DNA of 62,362 bases from a virus. The position numbers and the translations under genes are program-made. The notes under the pieces are model-generated. The model was given only the letters and a program-made list of their open reading frames with translations. It had not been told where the DNA came from and ran no database searches. The stretch is from positions 1-62,362 of the IMG/VR virus record IMGVR_UViG_3300009146_000015. The stretch is one strand, 5' to 3'. This document shows, piece by piece, positions 32,984 to 39,594 of this stretch; position 1 is the first letter of the stretch; every line of letters starts with the position of its first letter.

Positions 32984-33198
32984 CGCTCCCCGTTAAGCCC
33001 CACCCCTCGCTGACTTTCGAGCGCGTGCTCGAAGCAGCGCTCCGCCAGCAGAACACACTGGATAACCCAGGCTTCTGTATCGCATGCGGCCGCGAGCAGG
33101 ACGGCTGCGAGCCGGATGCCCGCAACATCAGGTGCGAGATCTGCTTCGAACGCCAGGTGTTCGGTGCCGCCGAGCTGATGGTCATGCTCGGATGGTGA
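32980..33198 (+). CDS. Small zinc-ribbon-like protein (72 aa)
   Basis: An ATGA overlap couples it to the previous gene. Residues about 33-57 contain CIACGREQDGCEPDARNIRC followed by EICF, with two CxxC knuckles at either end, the layout of a single zinc ribbon. Small zinc-ribbon proteins of this form are common in phage early regions and probably mediate protein or nucleic-acid contacts. The next gene begins inside its end. Confidence 0.6.
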   Translation: MTLPVKPHPSLTFERVLEAALRQQNTLDNPGFCIACGREQDGCEPDARNIRCEICFERQVFGAAELMVMLGW

Positions 33199-33461
33199 GC
33201 CAGATCGTGTTCGGAGCGCTGGTGCCCGATCGCCTCGACAACGCCGCCAGTTCAAGCGCCACCGTCGGCACCGAAGATGGTGGTCAGGCGGTGGTCATCA
33301 CCATCAGCAGCGACCCGGCAGCCGGCAACCTGCCGGAAGCCGACCGCCTGTTCCTGCGCATCCAGTCGTGGGACGAAACCAAGGAGCACACTGCCATCAA
33401 ACACCTGCTTGGCAAGCAGCTGACTGTTACTATCGATGTAACCGAGCCCACCCAAACCTAA
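33192..33461 (+). CDS. Small beta-rich protein (89 aa)
   Basis: The frame opens at ATG 33192, 7 bp before the end of the zinc-ribbon gene. It is beta-rich and acidic (GGQAVVITISSDPAAGN; HLLGKQLTVTIDVTEPT). A sequence resembling the palindrome class (33426, GTTACTATCGATGTAAC) lies in its last codons but I do not count it. No family recognised. Confidence 0.5.
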   Translation: MVSQIVFGALVPDRLDNAASSSATVGTEDGGQAVVITISSDPAAGNLPEADRLFLRIQSWDETKEHTAIKHLLGKQLTVTIDVTEPTQT

Positions 33462-33468
33462 CCCACCC

Positions 33469-33493
33469 GCACAGGACGCTACGCATCCTGTGC
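33469..33493 (+). promoter_or_regulatory. Leader hairpin 1 (GCACAGGA/TCCTGTGC)
   Basis: An 8-bp stem with a 9-nt loop lies between two genes; its right arm runs into the 23-bp leader TCCTGTGC...GGAGAA that also precedes the gene at 35977. The hairpin could insulate or stabilise the 5' end of the downstream message. Confidence 0.5.
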
Positions 33494-33508
33494 TAAAGCA
33501 AAGGAGAA
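33486..33508 (+). repeat. 23-bp leader repeat, copy 1
   Basis: It carries the same 23 bases as 35949-35971, reading TCCTGTGCTAAAGC then AAAGGAGAA. It includes the Shine-Dalgarno of the gene that starts at 33514. Confidence 0.7.
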
Positions 33509-33513
33509 CCCCG

Positions 33514-34113
33514 ATGGGCATTGACATCTATTTGAAATGGAAGGGTATGACTGCTGCAGACCAGCAGGCGCAATACACCGGCTTCAGCACTGTTGCCGGC
33601 GACATCGGCTACTTGCGTGAGGCGTACCATGGTGCGCCCTATGCCACCCGCTACTTCGTCAGCGAGGCGTTCGAGTACGAGTACGACGCCGACCCCAACC
33701 TCGAAAGCGAGGACGTCGGCTATGTGCCGATCCCCGCTGCCACCTTGCGCGAGCGCCTGCCCTATGCCGTGATCCTCACCATTGCCCGCGACATGATCGT
33801 CTACGGCAACGACGAGGACGTTGGCGTGTTCGAGCTTCCGCCCAACACGTCCGACCCTGTTCCCGGCGAACTACCGCCTGAGATCATGCCCGCGCTTGCC
33901 AAAGTGTTCGGCGGCATCACCACCATGCGTGGCGGCTCCATCGAAAACTACATGGTCGAGCGTACTCCGCCCGAGCTGCTCAAGATGGTTGACGCGCGCA
34001 TTCGGGCGCGCTCATTGCCGGACTACGCATTGAGCTACGTCGACTTCTGCCGCCTGGCGGAGCTCAAGGAGCAGGAGACTGGCGAGCCGGTGCGGATCCT
34101 CGCCTCATACTAG
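33514..34113 (+). CDS. Conserved-looking early phage protein (199 aa)
   Basis: The start ATG 33514 has AAGGAG 8 bases upstream, inside the 23-bp leader repeat. The N-terminus (MGIDIYLKWKGMT) and GYLREAYHGAPYATRY are of a type I associate with small early proteins of other phages and mobile elements, with no known function. The rest is mixed alpha/beta and acidic. A strong hairpin follows 16 bp after the stop, ending this transcript module. Confidence 0.65.
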   Translation: MGIDIYLKWKGMTAADQQAQYTGFSTVAGDIGYLREAYHGAPYATRYFVSEAFEYEYDADPNLESEDVGYVPIPAATLRERLPYAVILTIARDMIVYGNDEDVGVFELPPNTSDPVPGELPPEIMPALAKVFGGITTMRGGSIENYMVERTPPELLKMVDARIRARSLPDYALSYVDFCRLAELKEQETGEPVRILASY

Positions 34114-34129
34114 CACACCACCGCACGAC

Positions 34130-34156
34130 CCGAGGGGGGCGGCAAACCCCCCTCGG
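34130..34156 (+). terminator. GC hairpin, module end
   Basis: A 10-bp perfect stem (CCGAGGGGGG with CCCCCCTCGG) and a CGGCAAA loop have no T run after them. It stands 16 bp before a palindrome and may act as a Rho-independent-like pause, a transcript stabiliser or an RNase III target. Confidence 0.55.
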
Positions 34157-34172
34157 TGTACCTTAACCACAG

Positions 34173-34190
34173 GTTACTTTCTGAAGTAAC
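34173..34190. promoter_or_regulatory. Palindrome (perfect core)
   Basis: GTTACTTTCTGAAGTAAC lies between the hairpin at 34130 and the gene at 34213. Confidence 0.85.
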
Positions 34191-34212
34191 CCACAACCAA
34201 AGGAGACCCACA

Positions 34213-34668
34213 ATGACCAACATCAATCGTCGCTTTTTCGGTGAACTGGCGGACTGCCTGCGTGCCGGCGAAGCCAGTCAGCCGCTCATCTTCCAGATCG
34301 CTGACGTCCTCAACCGCAACTGCTCGCACTTTAAGCGCGACTGGTTCCTCGCTGAAGCGGGGTACCAGCCCGAGCACCTGAGCTTGCGTGTGCTCAAGCT
34401 CGGCAACAAGATGAAGATCGTGCCGTTGCATCCCTCGCCTGAGAGCATAACCGCCGACGATGAGCAATCGACCACCACCGTGGAAGAGAAGCAGGCGGTA
34501 GCTGACTTCCTGACCAACGCCCCGCGTCGCGGCTGGCTGTTCGACGAGAACGGCAAGGAGCGGGAGATGACGCCAGAGGAAGTCGCGCGATCGTACCCGG
34601 CGCCAAAAGGGTGGGATCAGATCGAACCCGGACCGGAGCAGAGTTTTGCTCCAAACAAGGAGAAGTAA
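34213..34668 (+). CDS. Unknown early protein (151 aa)
   Basis: ATG 34213 is preceded by AAAGGAG and, 22 bp further up, by a perfect-core palindrome. The N-terminal half looks folded (LADCLRAGEASQPLIFQIAD; FKRDWFLAEAGYQP) and the C-terminal third is acidic and Pro-rich, probably disordered (PAPKGWDQIEPGPEQS). I do not recognise a family. Confidence 0.55.
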   Translation: MTNINRRFFGELADCLRAGEASQPLIFQIADVLNRNCSHFKRDWFLAEAGYQPEHLSLRVLKLGNKMKIVPLHPSPESITADDEQSTTTVEEKQAVADFLTNAPRRGWLFDENGKEREMTPEEVARSYPAPKGWDQIEPGPEQSFAPNKEK

Positions 34669-34716
34669 CCGCGCATCAACCAACCCATCACTTACCACCC
34701 ACCCACAGGAGACCTG

Positions 34717-34938
34717 ATGAGTACCAGATACGAATTAGACCCCACCCTTGCCGATGTCCTCAACCGGATTAGCGACCTGACCCCGCGTCAGATCGAGATC
34801 CGGTCTGGCGTCAGCACCCAGACCATCCGCAACTGGCGGAACGGTAGGACCCGGCGCCCCCAGAACATCACGCTGGAGTTCGCGTTGCGAGCTGCCGGCT
34901 ACAAGCGGGTGATCGTCAAGGACAACAGCAGAAGGTAA
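34717..34938 (+). CDS. Small HTH protein, Cro-like (73 aa)
   Basis: Residues about 22-45 read as a helix-turn-helix: LTPRQIEIRSGVSTQTIRNW followed by RNGRTRRPQ. The length is that of a stand-alone Cro/XRE-type DNA-binding domain, with a basic C-terminal strand (YKRVIVKDNSRR). It follows ACAGGAGA at good spacing. Such a protein would bind as a dimer to a palindrome, making it one of the best candidates for recognising the TTACTT-class sites, but no direct evidence links them. Confidence 0.65.
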   Translation: MSTRYELDPTLADVLNRISDLTPRQIEIRSGVSTQTIRNWRNGRTRRPQNITLEFALRAAGYKRVIVKDNSRR

Positions 34939-34954
34939 CCCACAGGAGACTACG

Positions 34955-35377
34955 ATGAGTGACAGTAACGAGGAAGATCGCACTAATTTCCCCCCCACTA
35001 ACCGCCCACCGCCGCCCGAGAACATCCCGCCTGACAAGAAAGCAGTGTGGGTGGTAGCCCACGCATCATCGAAGGGCAAACACATCCCCGGCAAGTGGCG
35101 GGTGATCAACCGGCGCGTCAAACCCAACGCGAAGAAGCGGGGACCGAAGCTGGGCCAGCCGAGGATGACCAACGTCGCGCACGCCAGCTACGTGCTGGAG
35201 CGGCTTGATCCGGTGGTGGCATTCATTCAGGGCATCGCCCTGCATAACCGGCACCCTTACGACGACGACCTTGCCGACATCCTGCGCATCTGCCGGCACG
35301 CCCTCTACGATGCGCGCTCGTTCATCAACCGCTTCACGACCAGCCCACCGCTGCCCGACGAGGCGGAGGATGAGTAG
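34955..35377 (+). CDS. Unknown early protein, Pro-rich start and basic core (140 aa)
   Basis: The CACAGGAGA leader precedes ATG 34955. The first 30 residues are Pro/Asn-rich and disordered, followed by a basic stretch (RVINRRVKPNAKKRGPKLG) and a helical C-terminal half (HASYVLERLDPVVAFIQGI; DILRICRHALYDARSFI). It overlaps the next gene by 8 bp. The basic segment suggests DNA or RNA contact; otherwise unknown. Confidence 0.55.
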   Translation: MSDSNEEDRTNFPPTNRPPPPENIPPDKKAVWVVAHASSKGKHIPGKWRVINRRVKPNAKKRGPKLGQPRMTNVAHASYVLERLDPVVAFIQGIALHNRHPYDDDLADILRICRHALYDARSFINRFTTSPPLPDEAEDE

Positions 35378-35537
35378 GTACATCGTCGTCGTCAACGGCA
35401 AGCTGTACCTCGTCGCAAAACGTCTGCCGGGGACACCCCCGGTGTATCACACTATCGCAATTACCAGACATCTATCCACAGCCAATGATATAGTGGATAG
35501 GTTAAACCAGAGTAAGGAGCCGACACATCTCGCATAA
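35370..35537 (+). CDS. Very small early protein (55 aa)
   Basis: ATG 35370 overlaps the previous stop, with GGAGG immediately upstream. The product is a short beta-hairpin plus helix (YIVVVNGKLYLVAKRLPG; HLSTANDIVDRLNQS). Its wobble bases become AT-richer towards the end. No family recognised. Confidence 0.5.
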   Translation: MSRYIVVVNGKLYLVAKRLPGTPPVYHTIAITRHLSTANDIVDRLNQSKEPTHLA

Positions 35538-35570
35538 TGCTCGATGTGCCTCCTCCATAGGAGTAAGCAA

Positions 35571-35831
35571 ATGAACATTGCTACAATGGTCGGCACCCCG
35601 CGCAAGCGGGCTGACGACGGCTTCGCCTTCTGCCCGGACAATGGTCCGTCCCGGCTGATCCGCTATGATCTGCCGTGGTCGGATTTTGGGCTGGTGGCGG
35701 CGCTCGACTTCGACCAGAACCTGTTGCGTGTCTGCCGTGAGCTCTACGACGAGCTTAGCGAGATGCAACAGCACATCGTGCTGAAGACCCGTGATGAGTT
35801 CACCTACCTCAAGGATCTGCAGCAGTACTAA
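35571..35831 (+). CDS. Small early protein (86 aa)
   Basis: ATG 35571 follows ATAGGAG by 8 bases. The sequence opens with a basic patch (TPRKRADDGFAFCPDNG) and continues into an acidic helical part (LLRVCRELYDELSEMQQHIV). It is probably a small soluble protein. The following 79 bp before the next palindrome hold no clear gene. Confidence 0.5.
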   Translation: MNIATMVGTPRKRADDGFAFCPDNGPSRLIRYDLPWSDFGLVAALDFDQNLLRVCRELYDELSEMQQHIVLKTRDEFTYLKDLQQY

Positions 35832-35910
35832 CCAATTGCTGGCCGTAGTACCTGCCCCCCAGCAGTGGCCAGGGAGGGTGGACGTTTAGCCAAGGCGTCG
35901 CGACCCTCAC

Positions 35911-35927
35911 CTTACTTCCAAAGTAAC
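35911..35927. promoter_or_regulatory. Palindrome, 3-nt spacer (perfect core)
   Basis: CTTACTTCCAAAGTAAC, 9 bp before leader hairpin 2 of the gene at 35977. Confidence 0.7.
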
Positions 35928-35936
35928 CCACCCAAA

Positions 35937-35951
35937 GGACACTTCGTGTCC
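35937..35951 (+). promoter_or_regulatory. Leader hairpin 2 (GGACAC/GTGTCC)
   Basis: A 6-bp stem with a TTC loop (or 5 bp with loop CTTCG) leads straight into the second copy of the 23-bp leader repeat. It thus plays the same part as leader hairpin 1 at 33469, with a different stem sequence. Confidence 0.5.
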
Positions 35952-35971
35952 TGTGCTAAAGCAAAGGAGAA
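35949..35971 (+). repeat. 23-bp leader repeat, copy 2
   Basis: Identical to 33486-33508. It supplies the AAGGAGAA ribosome-binding site for the gene starting at 35977. Confidence 0.7.
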
Positions 35972-35976
35972 ACACC

Positions 35977-36216
35977 ATGAAACTTCTTACACCGACGTTC
36001 ATCGAGGACATTCTCGAACGGGCAGCGCAGATCGAGAAGATCTACGATGCCCTCACCCCCGAGCAGAAAGCGGAGGTCGATGCCTATAACCAGCGCCTCA
36101 TCGCCGCGGCGGAGAGTGGTGATCCCAAGCAGGTTGCTGCCCTGCCAGTCAACCCGATGCTGGCATACATCGACGCTGCCGAGGATACCGCCATGCATCT
36201 CGGACAAAAGCTATGA
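35977..36216 (+). CDS. Small helical early protein (79 aa)
   Basis: The start ATG 35977 is set by the leader repeat. The protein is helical and acidic: FIEDILERAAQIEKIYDAL, then EQKAEVDAYNQRLIAAAESG. It ends in an ATGA overlap with the next gene. The pattern of two amphipathic helices suggests a small dimer; function unknown. Confidence 0.55.
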   Translation: MKLLTPTFIEDILERAAQIEKIYDALTPEQKAEVDAYNQRLIAAAESGDPKQVAALPVNPMLAYIDAAEDTAMHLGQKL

Positions 36217-36407
36217 GCGTGTTCTGGTTCGCCAAAGGCGGTAGCAAGGCTGGGATCTACTCCATCGGCCTTGGCAATATCGAGGTCGCAGTGATCACTG
36301 CTGGCACCGATGAGCAGGCAGCGCAGTGGGCGCAGGTCTGCACCCGGGCGCTGAACGAGCACGAGCGCAAGCTGCGCCGGCTGGCGGAAGAGCTGGACCC
36401 CGAGTGA
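36213..36407 (+). CDS. Small early protein (64 aa)
   Basis: It is coupled to the previous gene by ATGA. A beta-hairpin start (VFWFAKGGSKAGIYSIGLG, then IEVAVITAG) is followed by a long helix (EQAAQWAQVCTRALNEHERK). No motif recognised. It directly precedes the tandem paralogue cluster but shares no visible similarity with it. Confidence 0.5.
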   Translation: MSVFWFAKGGSKAGIYSIGLGNIEVAVITAGTDEQAAQWAQVCTRALNEHERKLRRLAEELDPE

Positions 36408-36429
36408 CGCGCGCATTCGGAGTTCCGTG

Positions 36430-36702
36430 ATGGGCTGGGAAATCAACCATCTCCCTGCCGGCTGGCGCCGCCCGCCGCTGCTTGAGAAGTGGTTCGGGGA
36501 GAAATTCCCGAACATGGAGTTCGTCGTCCGGCGGTTCAAAAGTCACCGCGACGGGCAGAGCTATGTCAGCGTCAAAGCGGTGGTCAGGGGCAAGCCCAGT
36601 CACTTGCTCCTCCATCGCCACATCCCGCTAACCGAGCTGGCGTCGGTCGACGGCCAGCACCTGATCGTGAGCCAGCTATGGCTAGTGCAACCGACCCCAT
36701 AG
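36430..36702 (+). CDS. Tandem paralogue A (90 aa)
   Basis: First of three tandem genes of about 90 codons. Helical N-terminal half (LLEKWFGEKFPNMEFVVRR), then strands with basic residues, and the family ending SQLWLVQP. It starts at ATG 36430 after GGAGTTCCGTG. The last 25 bp overlap paralogue B. Fold and function are unknown; the spacing and shared ending show descent from one ancestor. Confidence 0.6.
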   Translation: MGWEINHLPAGWRRPPLLEKWFGEKFPNMEFVVRRFKSHRDGQSYVSVKAVVRGKPSHLLLHRHIPLTELASVDGQHLIVSQLWLVQPTP

Positions 36703-36950
36703 GGCTGCATCACTACAATCGTTGGCGCGTTGCCGATCAACTGGAGGAGAAGCTCCGTCCCATGTTCCCGACCTTGTACTGCAACGTGCAACCGGCGCCA
36801 GAGATCGGGTTCGTGGTTGTCAAAGTTTCCCAACGCGATCCGGTTTATGGCGTTGGTGCCAACTACGTGTTCGAGAATACCGAGAGTGTGTACGGGTTCC
36901 CGAATGAATTACTGGTGGCACGGCTATGGCTAGTACAACCAAATTCATGA
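36678..36950 (+). CDS. Tandem paralogue B (90 aa)
   Basis: ATG 36678 is read in another frame from within the codons for the LWLVQP ending of paralogue A, so that CTATGGCTAGT encodes LWLV in one frame and starts MAS in the other. The N-terminal helix (RWRVADQLEEKLRPMFP) aligns with the helices of A and C, and the ending ARLWLVQP is nearly the same as in A. It overlaps paralogue C by 25 bp. Confidence 0.6.
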   Translation: MASATDPIGLHHYNRWRVADQLEEKLRPMFPTLYCNVQPAPEIGFVVVKVSQRDPVYGVGANYVFENTESVYGFPNELLVARLWLVQPNS

Positions 36951-37207
36951 AGGGCGCAAAGCCCGGCTGGGGTGTCGCCCAGCAACTCGCCAGCCGGCTC
37001 AACAAGGAGTGCATGGGTCGACTGTGGATCAGTGTGTATAGCGAGTACAGCCCCGATACCAACGTCGAAGCCTACCACATCATCGCCAAGCATCCGACGA
37101 CCGGTGAGCCCCGGTTCCGGCGCCTGGTCACCACCAACGAGCTCTTATCAGAGGAGGGCGTCGAGCTGCTGATGACGCAGCTATACTTAGTTGAACCACC
37201 CACATAG
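36926..37207 (+). CDS. Tandem paralogue C (93 aa)
   Basis: It begins, like B, on ATGGCTAGT inside the previous gene. The start MASTTKFM resembles MASATDP of B. The helical region is VAQQLASRLNKECMGRL and the ending TQLYLVEP is the diverged family signature. The stop codon overlaps the palindrome at 37207, which separates the cluster from the MoxR-type gene. Confidence 0.6.
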   Translation: MASTTKFMKGAKPGWGVAQQLASRLNKECMGRLWISVYSEYSPDTNVEAYHIIAKHPTTGEPRFRRLVTTNELLSEEGVELLMTQLYLVEPPT

Positions 37208-37224
37208 TTACTACCAAAAGTAAC
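37207..37224. promoter_or_regulatory. Palindrome variant before the MoxR-type gene
   Basis: GTTACTACCAAAAGTAAC, one mismatch; overlaps the last stop of the paralogue cluster. Confidence 0.65.
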
Positions 37225-37239
37225 CAATAGGAGACCGAT

Positions 37240-38382
37240 ATGAGACTGTCAGACCTACGGGACGTCCTCGTGGCGTTCATCGATGCGGGCATCGCCGTGG
37301 TGGTCGAGAGCCCACCCGGCCGCGGCAAGTCGACCTTCATGGAAGACCTGATCCAGTACTTCACCCATCGCGACGGCTACACGTGGGGCTATCAGGCCAT
37401 GTTCATGGCCACCCAGACGCCGACCGAGATGCAGGGCTACCAGTTCAAGGGTGAGCGCTGGTGGGACGACAACGGCAAGCTCGTCAAGCCCGGTACAAAG
37501 GGCGTGGAAGCGACGGCGGTGACCGAGCCGTCTCTCCCGCCGTGGATGCTGTCGAATGAAGGCAAGCCGATCTGGGCCTATCGCAGGGGCATCCTGGCGC
37601 TGGAGGAGTACGGGCAGGGCGAGGCCGACGTCAAGCGGGCGACGGCACAGCTCCTGCTCAAGGGCGAGCTTGGGCCGTTCCGCATCCCCGGCTTCCAGAC
37701 TGGCGACGGCTGGGGCATCGTCGCCCTGACCAACGGATCCGGTGACCGCTCCGGCGTGACGAAGAACTTCGACTTCGTCATCAACCGGGTGGCGTGGATC
37801 AGGCTGACCGACGACATCGTCGGCACCGAGACGGCGCTGATCAAGCGTAACGTTTTGCCGGCACTGGTGGCGTTCGCCCACCAGCATCCCGAGGTGGTGC
37901 TCAGCCCCGGCGTCCCCGAGAAGCAGGGACCGTGGATGACGCCGCGGACGCTCGAGATGACGTCGAAATTCCTCACTCAGTGGCGGAAGGTCAACGGTGA
38001 GGACAAGGTGCCGACCACGGGCGTCACCATGGAGGCGATGGCGGCAATGATCGGGCACGAGGCTGCGATGAGCGTCCTCAACTTCATCCGCCTCGATCAG
38101 GAGATGCCGACCATCGAGCAGATTGTCGCGGCGCCGGACACTTGTGCCATCCCGGACAGCCTCGATGCCCGCTACCTGATCTGCTACTCGCTGGCGCATC
38201 GCGTCACCGAGAAGAATGCCGAGAAGGTGCTGATCTATGTCGATCGGCTCGGCAAGGAATTCAGCGTCACCTTCGCCAAGGCGGCATGCGGTCGCCTGCC
38301 GATGCTGGCGCTGACCCCCTCGTTCACCACCTGGGCGAAGGGCAACTCCAGCCTGATGGCGCTGATGCAGCAGTTCAAGTGA
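37240..38382 (+). CDS. MoxR-type AAA+ ATPase (380 aa)
   Basis: Walker A ESPPGRGKST lies at residues 23-32, Walker B GILALEEYGQ at about 117-126, and a sensor-like ALTNGS follows, the layout of the MoxR/YehL group of AAA+ proteins. The C-terminal part is helical. Genes of this type are nearly always paired with a VWA-domain protein, and one lies three genes downstream (39595). Family knowledge: the pair remodels or loads cofactors into protein complexes. In a phage the target is unknown. The gene follows a palindrome and a TAGGAGA leader, and is closed by two hairpins. Confidence 0.8.
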   Translation: MRLSDLRDVLVAFIDAGIAVVVESPPGRGKSTFMEDLIQYFTHRDGYTWGYQAMFMATQTPTEMQGYQFKGERWWDDNGKLVKPGTKGVEATAVTEPSLPPWMLSNEGKPIWAYRRGILALEEYGQGEADVKRATAQLLLKGELGPFRIPGFQTGDGWGIVALTNGSGDRSGVTKNFDFVINRVAWIRLTDDIVGTETALIKRNVLPALVAFAHQHPEVVLSPGVPEKQGPWMTPRTLEMTSKFLTQWRKVNGEDKVPTTGVTMEAMAAMIGHEAAMSVLNFIRLDQEMPTIEQIVAAPDTCAIPDSLDARYLICYSLAHRVTEKNAEKVLIYVDRLGKEFSVTFAKAACGRLPMLALTPSFTTWAKGNSSLMALMQQFK

Positions 38383-38389
38383 GCGCTGA

Positions 38390-38433
38390 CACGAGCCAGG
38401 CTCGTGCAATGCAGTGGGTTTAGGCCCACTGCA
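38390..38433 (+). terminator. Two consecutive hairpins after the MoxR-type gene
   Basis: The first is CACGAGCC-A-GGCTCGTG (38390-38406), whose innermost pairs must open. The second is TGCAGTGGG-TTTAGG-CCCACTGCA (38410-38433). No T run follows. They lie between the ATPase stop and the next palindrome, as at other module boundaries. Confidence 0.5.
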
Positions 38434-38444
38434 ATCTCACCCAC

Positions 38445-38462
38445 ATTACTTTCGGAGGTAAC
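38445..38462. promoter_or_regulatory. Palindrome variant merged with ribosome-binding site
   Basis: ATTACTTTCGGAGGTAAC; the right half contains GGAGG, 6 bp before ATG 38469. Confidence 0.7.
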
Positions 38463-38468
38463 CACTTG

Positions 38469-39002
38469 ATGTACGACGATAAATTCAGCGAGAAGCGTTA
38501 CGAGATCCAGCGAGCTCGTGACCGCGATCTGGAGCGCATCGACGAGGACCACGAGATGTTCAACCGCTACCTCGACGCGTTCAACACCTACCCGATCGTG
38601 CTCTATGACCTGACTGACCAGAACCTGCTTTGGAGCAAGTACCAGATCAACCTGTCCAAGATTTTAGCGGACCGTTGCAAGGCGAAGGGTTGGCTGTTCG
38701 TCGACGCGTACCGGTATGGCAGCTTCCAGAATTCGATCCGGATGGTCGTGCCGCGCAACAGAAAGACGCCGAAGCTGGTGTCCAATCTGATGCTGCTCAA
38801 CGACGGCACCAATGCCCACGTTGGCATCTACACCAAGTCACGGTCGTGGCAATTCGATTTTGCCGGTGCAGACGGGCAGAAATTGTACGACGCCTGGATC
38901 GAAAACTGCAAACAGGATGTGGTGTCGCAGATGGTCCTCGGCTTTGGCCCGGGGGAGAATGGTGAATACAACTACGACATGGGAGAAGACCAACTACTAT
39001 GA
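38469..39002 (+). CDS. Unknown protein between ATPase and VWA genes (177 aa)
   Basis: ATG 38469 is 6 bp beyond a palindrome whose right half reads GGAGGTAAC, a near-perfect Shine-Dalgarno. The N-terminus is a charged helix (KFSEKRYEIQRARDRDLERI); the remainder looks like a folded alpha/beta domain (GWLFVDAYRYGSFQNSIRM; GTNAHVGIYTKSRSWQFDF). The stop overlaps the next start. The conserved place inside the ATPase/VWA cluster suggests it belongs to that system, possibly as a substrate adaptor. Confidence 0.55.
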   Translation: MYDDKFSEKRYEIQRARDRDLERIDEDHEMFNRYLDAFNTYPIVLYDLTDQNLLWSKYQINLSKILADRCKAKGWLFVDAYRYGSFQNSIRMVVPRNRKTPKLVSNLMLLNDGTNAHVGIYTKSRSWQFDFAGADGQKLYDAWIENCKQDVVSQMVLGFGPGENGEYNYDMGEDQLL

Positions 39003-39340
39003 TCACGATCAATATCGAACTCAGAACCATGTTCAGCATGGCGGAGAAGGATGCGGTGATGCTCAAGCTCACGCGCATTCTATGCAAGCAATTGCTGGCT
39101 CAGGCAGCTTTGATGCAGGAGAGGTTCCCCTGCAAGCTGAAGATAACCTGCGGCGAGTTCAACGAAGCCGAAGAGGAGGTGCTGCTGTTCGACGAGGACG
39201 GCAACGAGTTCGACACCGAGGTCATCGAGGCGATCGAGCGTTTCGACATCATGAACAAGGGCAAGCTCGCCCGTGTCGTCGTTAACGCGCCGAAGCGCCC
39301 CGACGTGATGGAGGATAGCGACGAGGAGGAAGCTCGATGA
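38999..39340 (+). CDS. Unknown acidic protein (113 aa)
   Basis: Coupled by ATGA on both sides. A helical start (DAVMLKLTRILCKQLLAQA) with a CKLKITCGEF strand pair is followed by an acidic middle (EEEVLLFDEDGNEFDTEV) and a very acidic tail. It belongs to the ATPase/VWA cluster by position. No family recognised. Confidence 0.5.
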   Translation: MITINIELRTMFSMAEKDAVMLKLTRILCKQLLAQAALMQERFPCKLKITCGEFNEAEEEVLLFDEDGNEFDTEVIEAIERFDIMNKGKLARVVVNAPKRPDVMEDSDEEEAR

Positions 39341-39555
39341 GAACTCTGCGCGTCAGGCAGGTTGCAACAAAGCTTGGTGTCAGCGTCCAAACTATCTGGC
39401 GCTGGCGCCACACCAACCCTGGTTTCCCGCAATCCTTCAAGCTGACGCCGGGCACCACCGTGTGGTCGGAGCAGGAGATCGACGACTGGCTGAACAATCT
39501 CACGCGGCGCGAAGCAACGCGGATGAAGCTGCCAGAGGAGGAACTCGATAACTGA
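39337..39555 (+). CDS. AlpA/excisionase-type DNA-binding protein (72 aa)
   Basis: The whole protein is a HTH_17/AlpA-like domain: LRVRQVATKLGVSVQTIWRW, then the wing with the characteristic FPQSFKLTPGTTVWSEQEI and DDWL. Proteins of this form act as small activators or excisionases. With no integrase in view an excisionase role has no partner, so transcription control is more likely. It is coupled to the previous gene by ATGA and is followed by a 17-bp palindrome. Confidence 0.7.
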   Translation: MRTLRVRQVATKLGVSVQTIWRWRHTNPGFPQSFKLTPGTTVWSEQEIDDWLNNLTRREATRMKLPEEELDN

Positions 39556-39571
39556 TTACTTCGGAAGTAAC
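39555..39571. promoter_or_regulatory. Palindrome, 3-nt spacer (perfect core)
   Basis: ATTACTTCGGAAGTAAC starts on the stop codon of the AlpA-type gene and precedes the VWA gene. Confidence 0.7.
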
Positions 39572-39594
39572 CACCCATCAACAGGAGATCTAAC

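Noticed and set aside
33426-33442. GTTACTATCGATGTAAC as a further palindrome copy
   Set aside because: The outer bases match but the inner arms (TTACTA, ATGTAA) do not with a 3-nt spacer, and it lies in coding sequence; counted as chance.
34661-34670. AAGTAACC and similar half sites (also at 34933) as operators
   Set aside because: Only one half is present; the stop codon TAA plus following bases explains the match.
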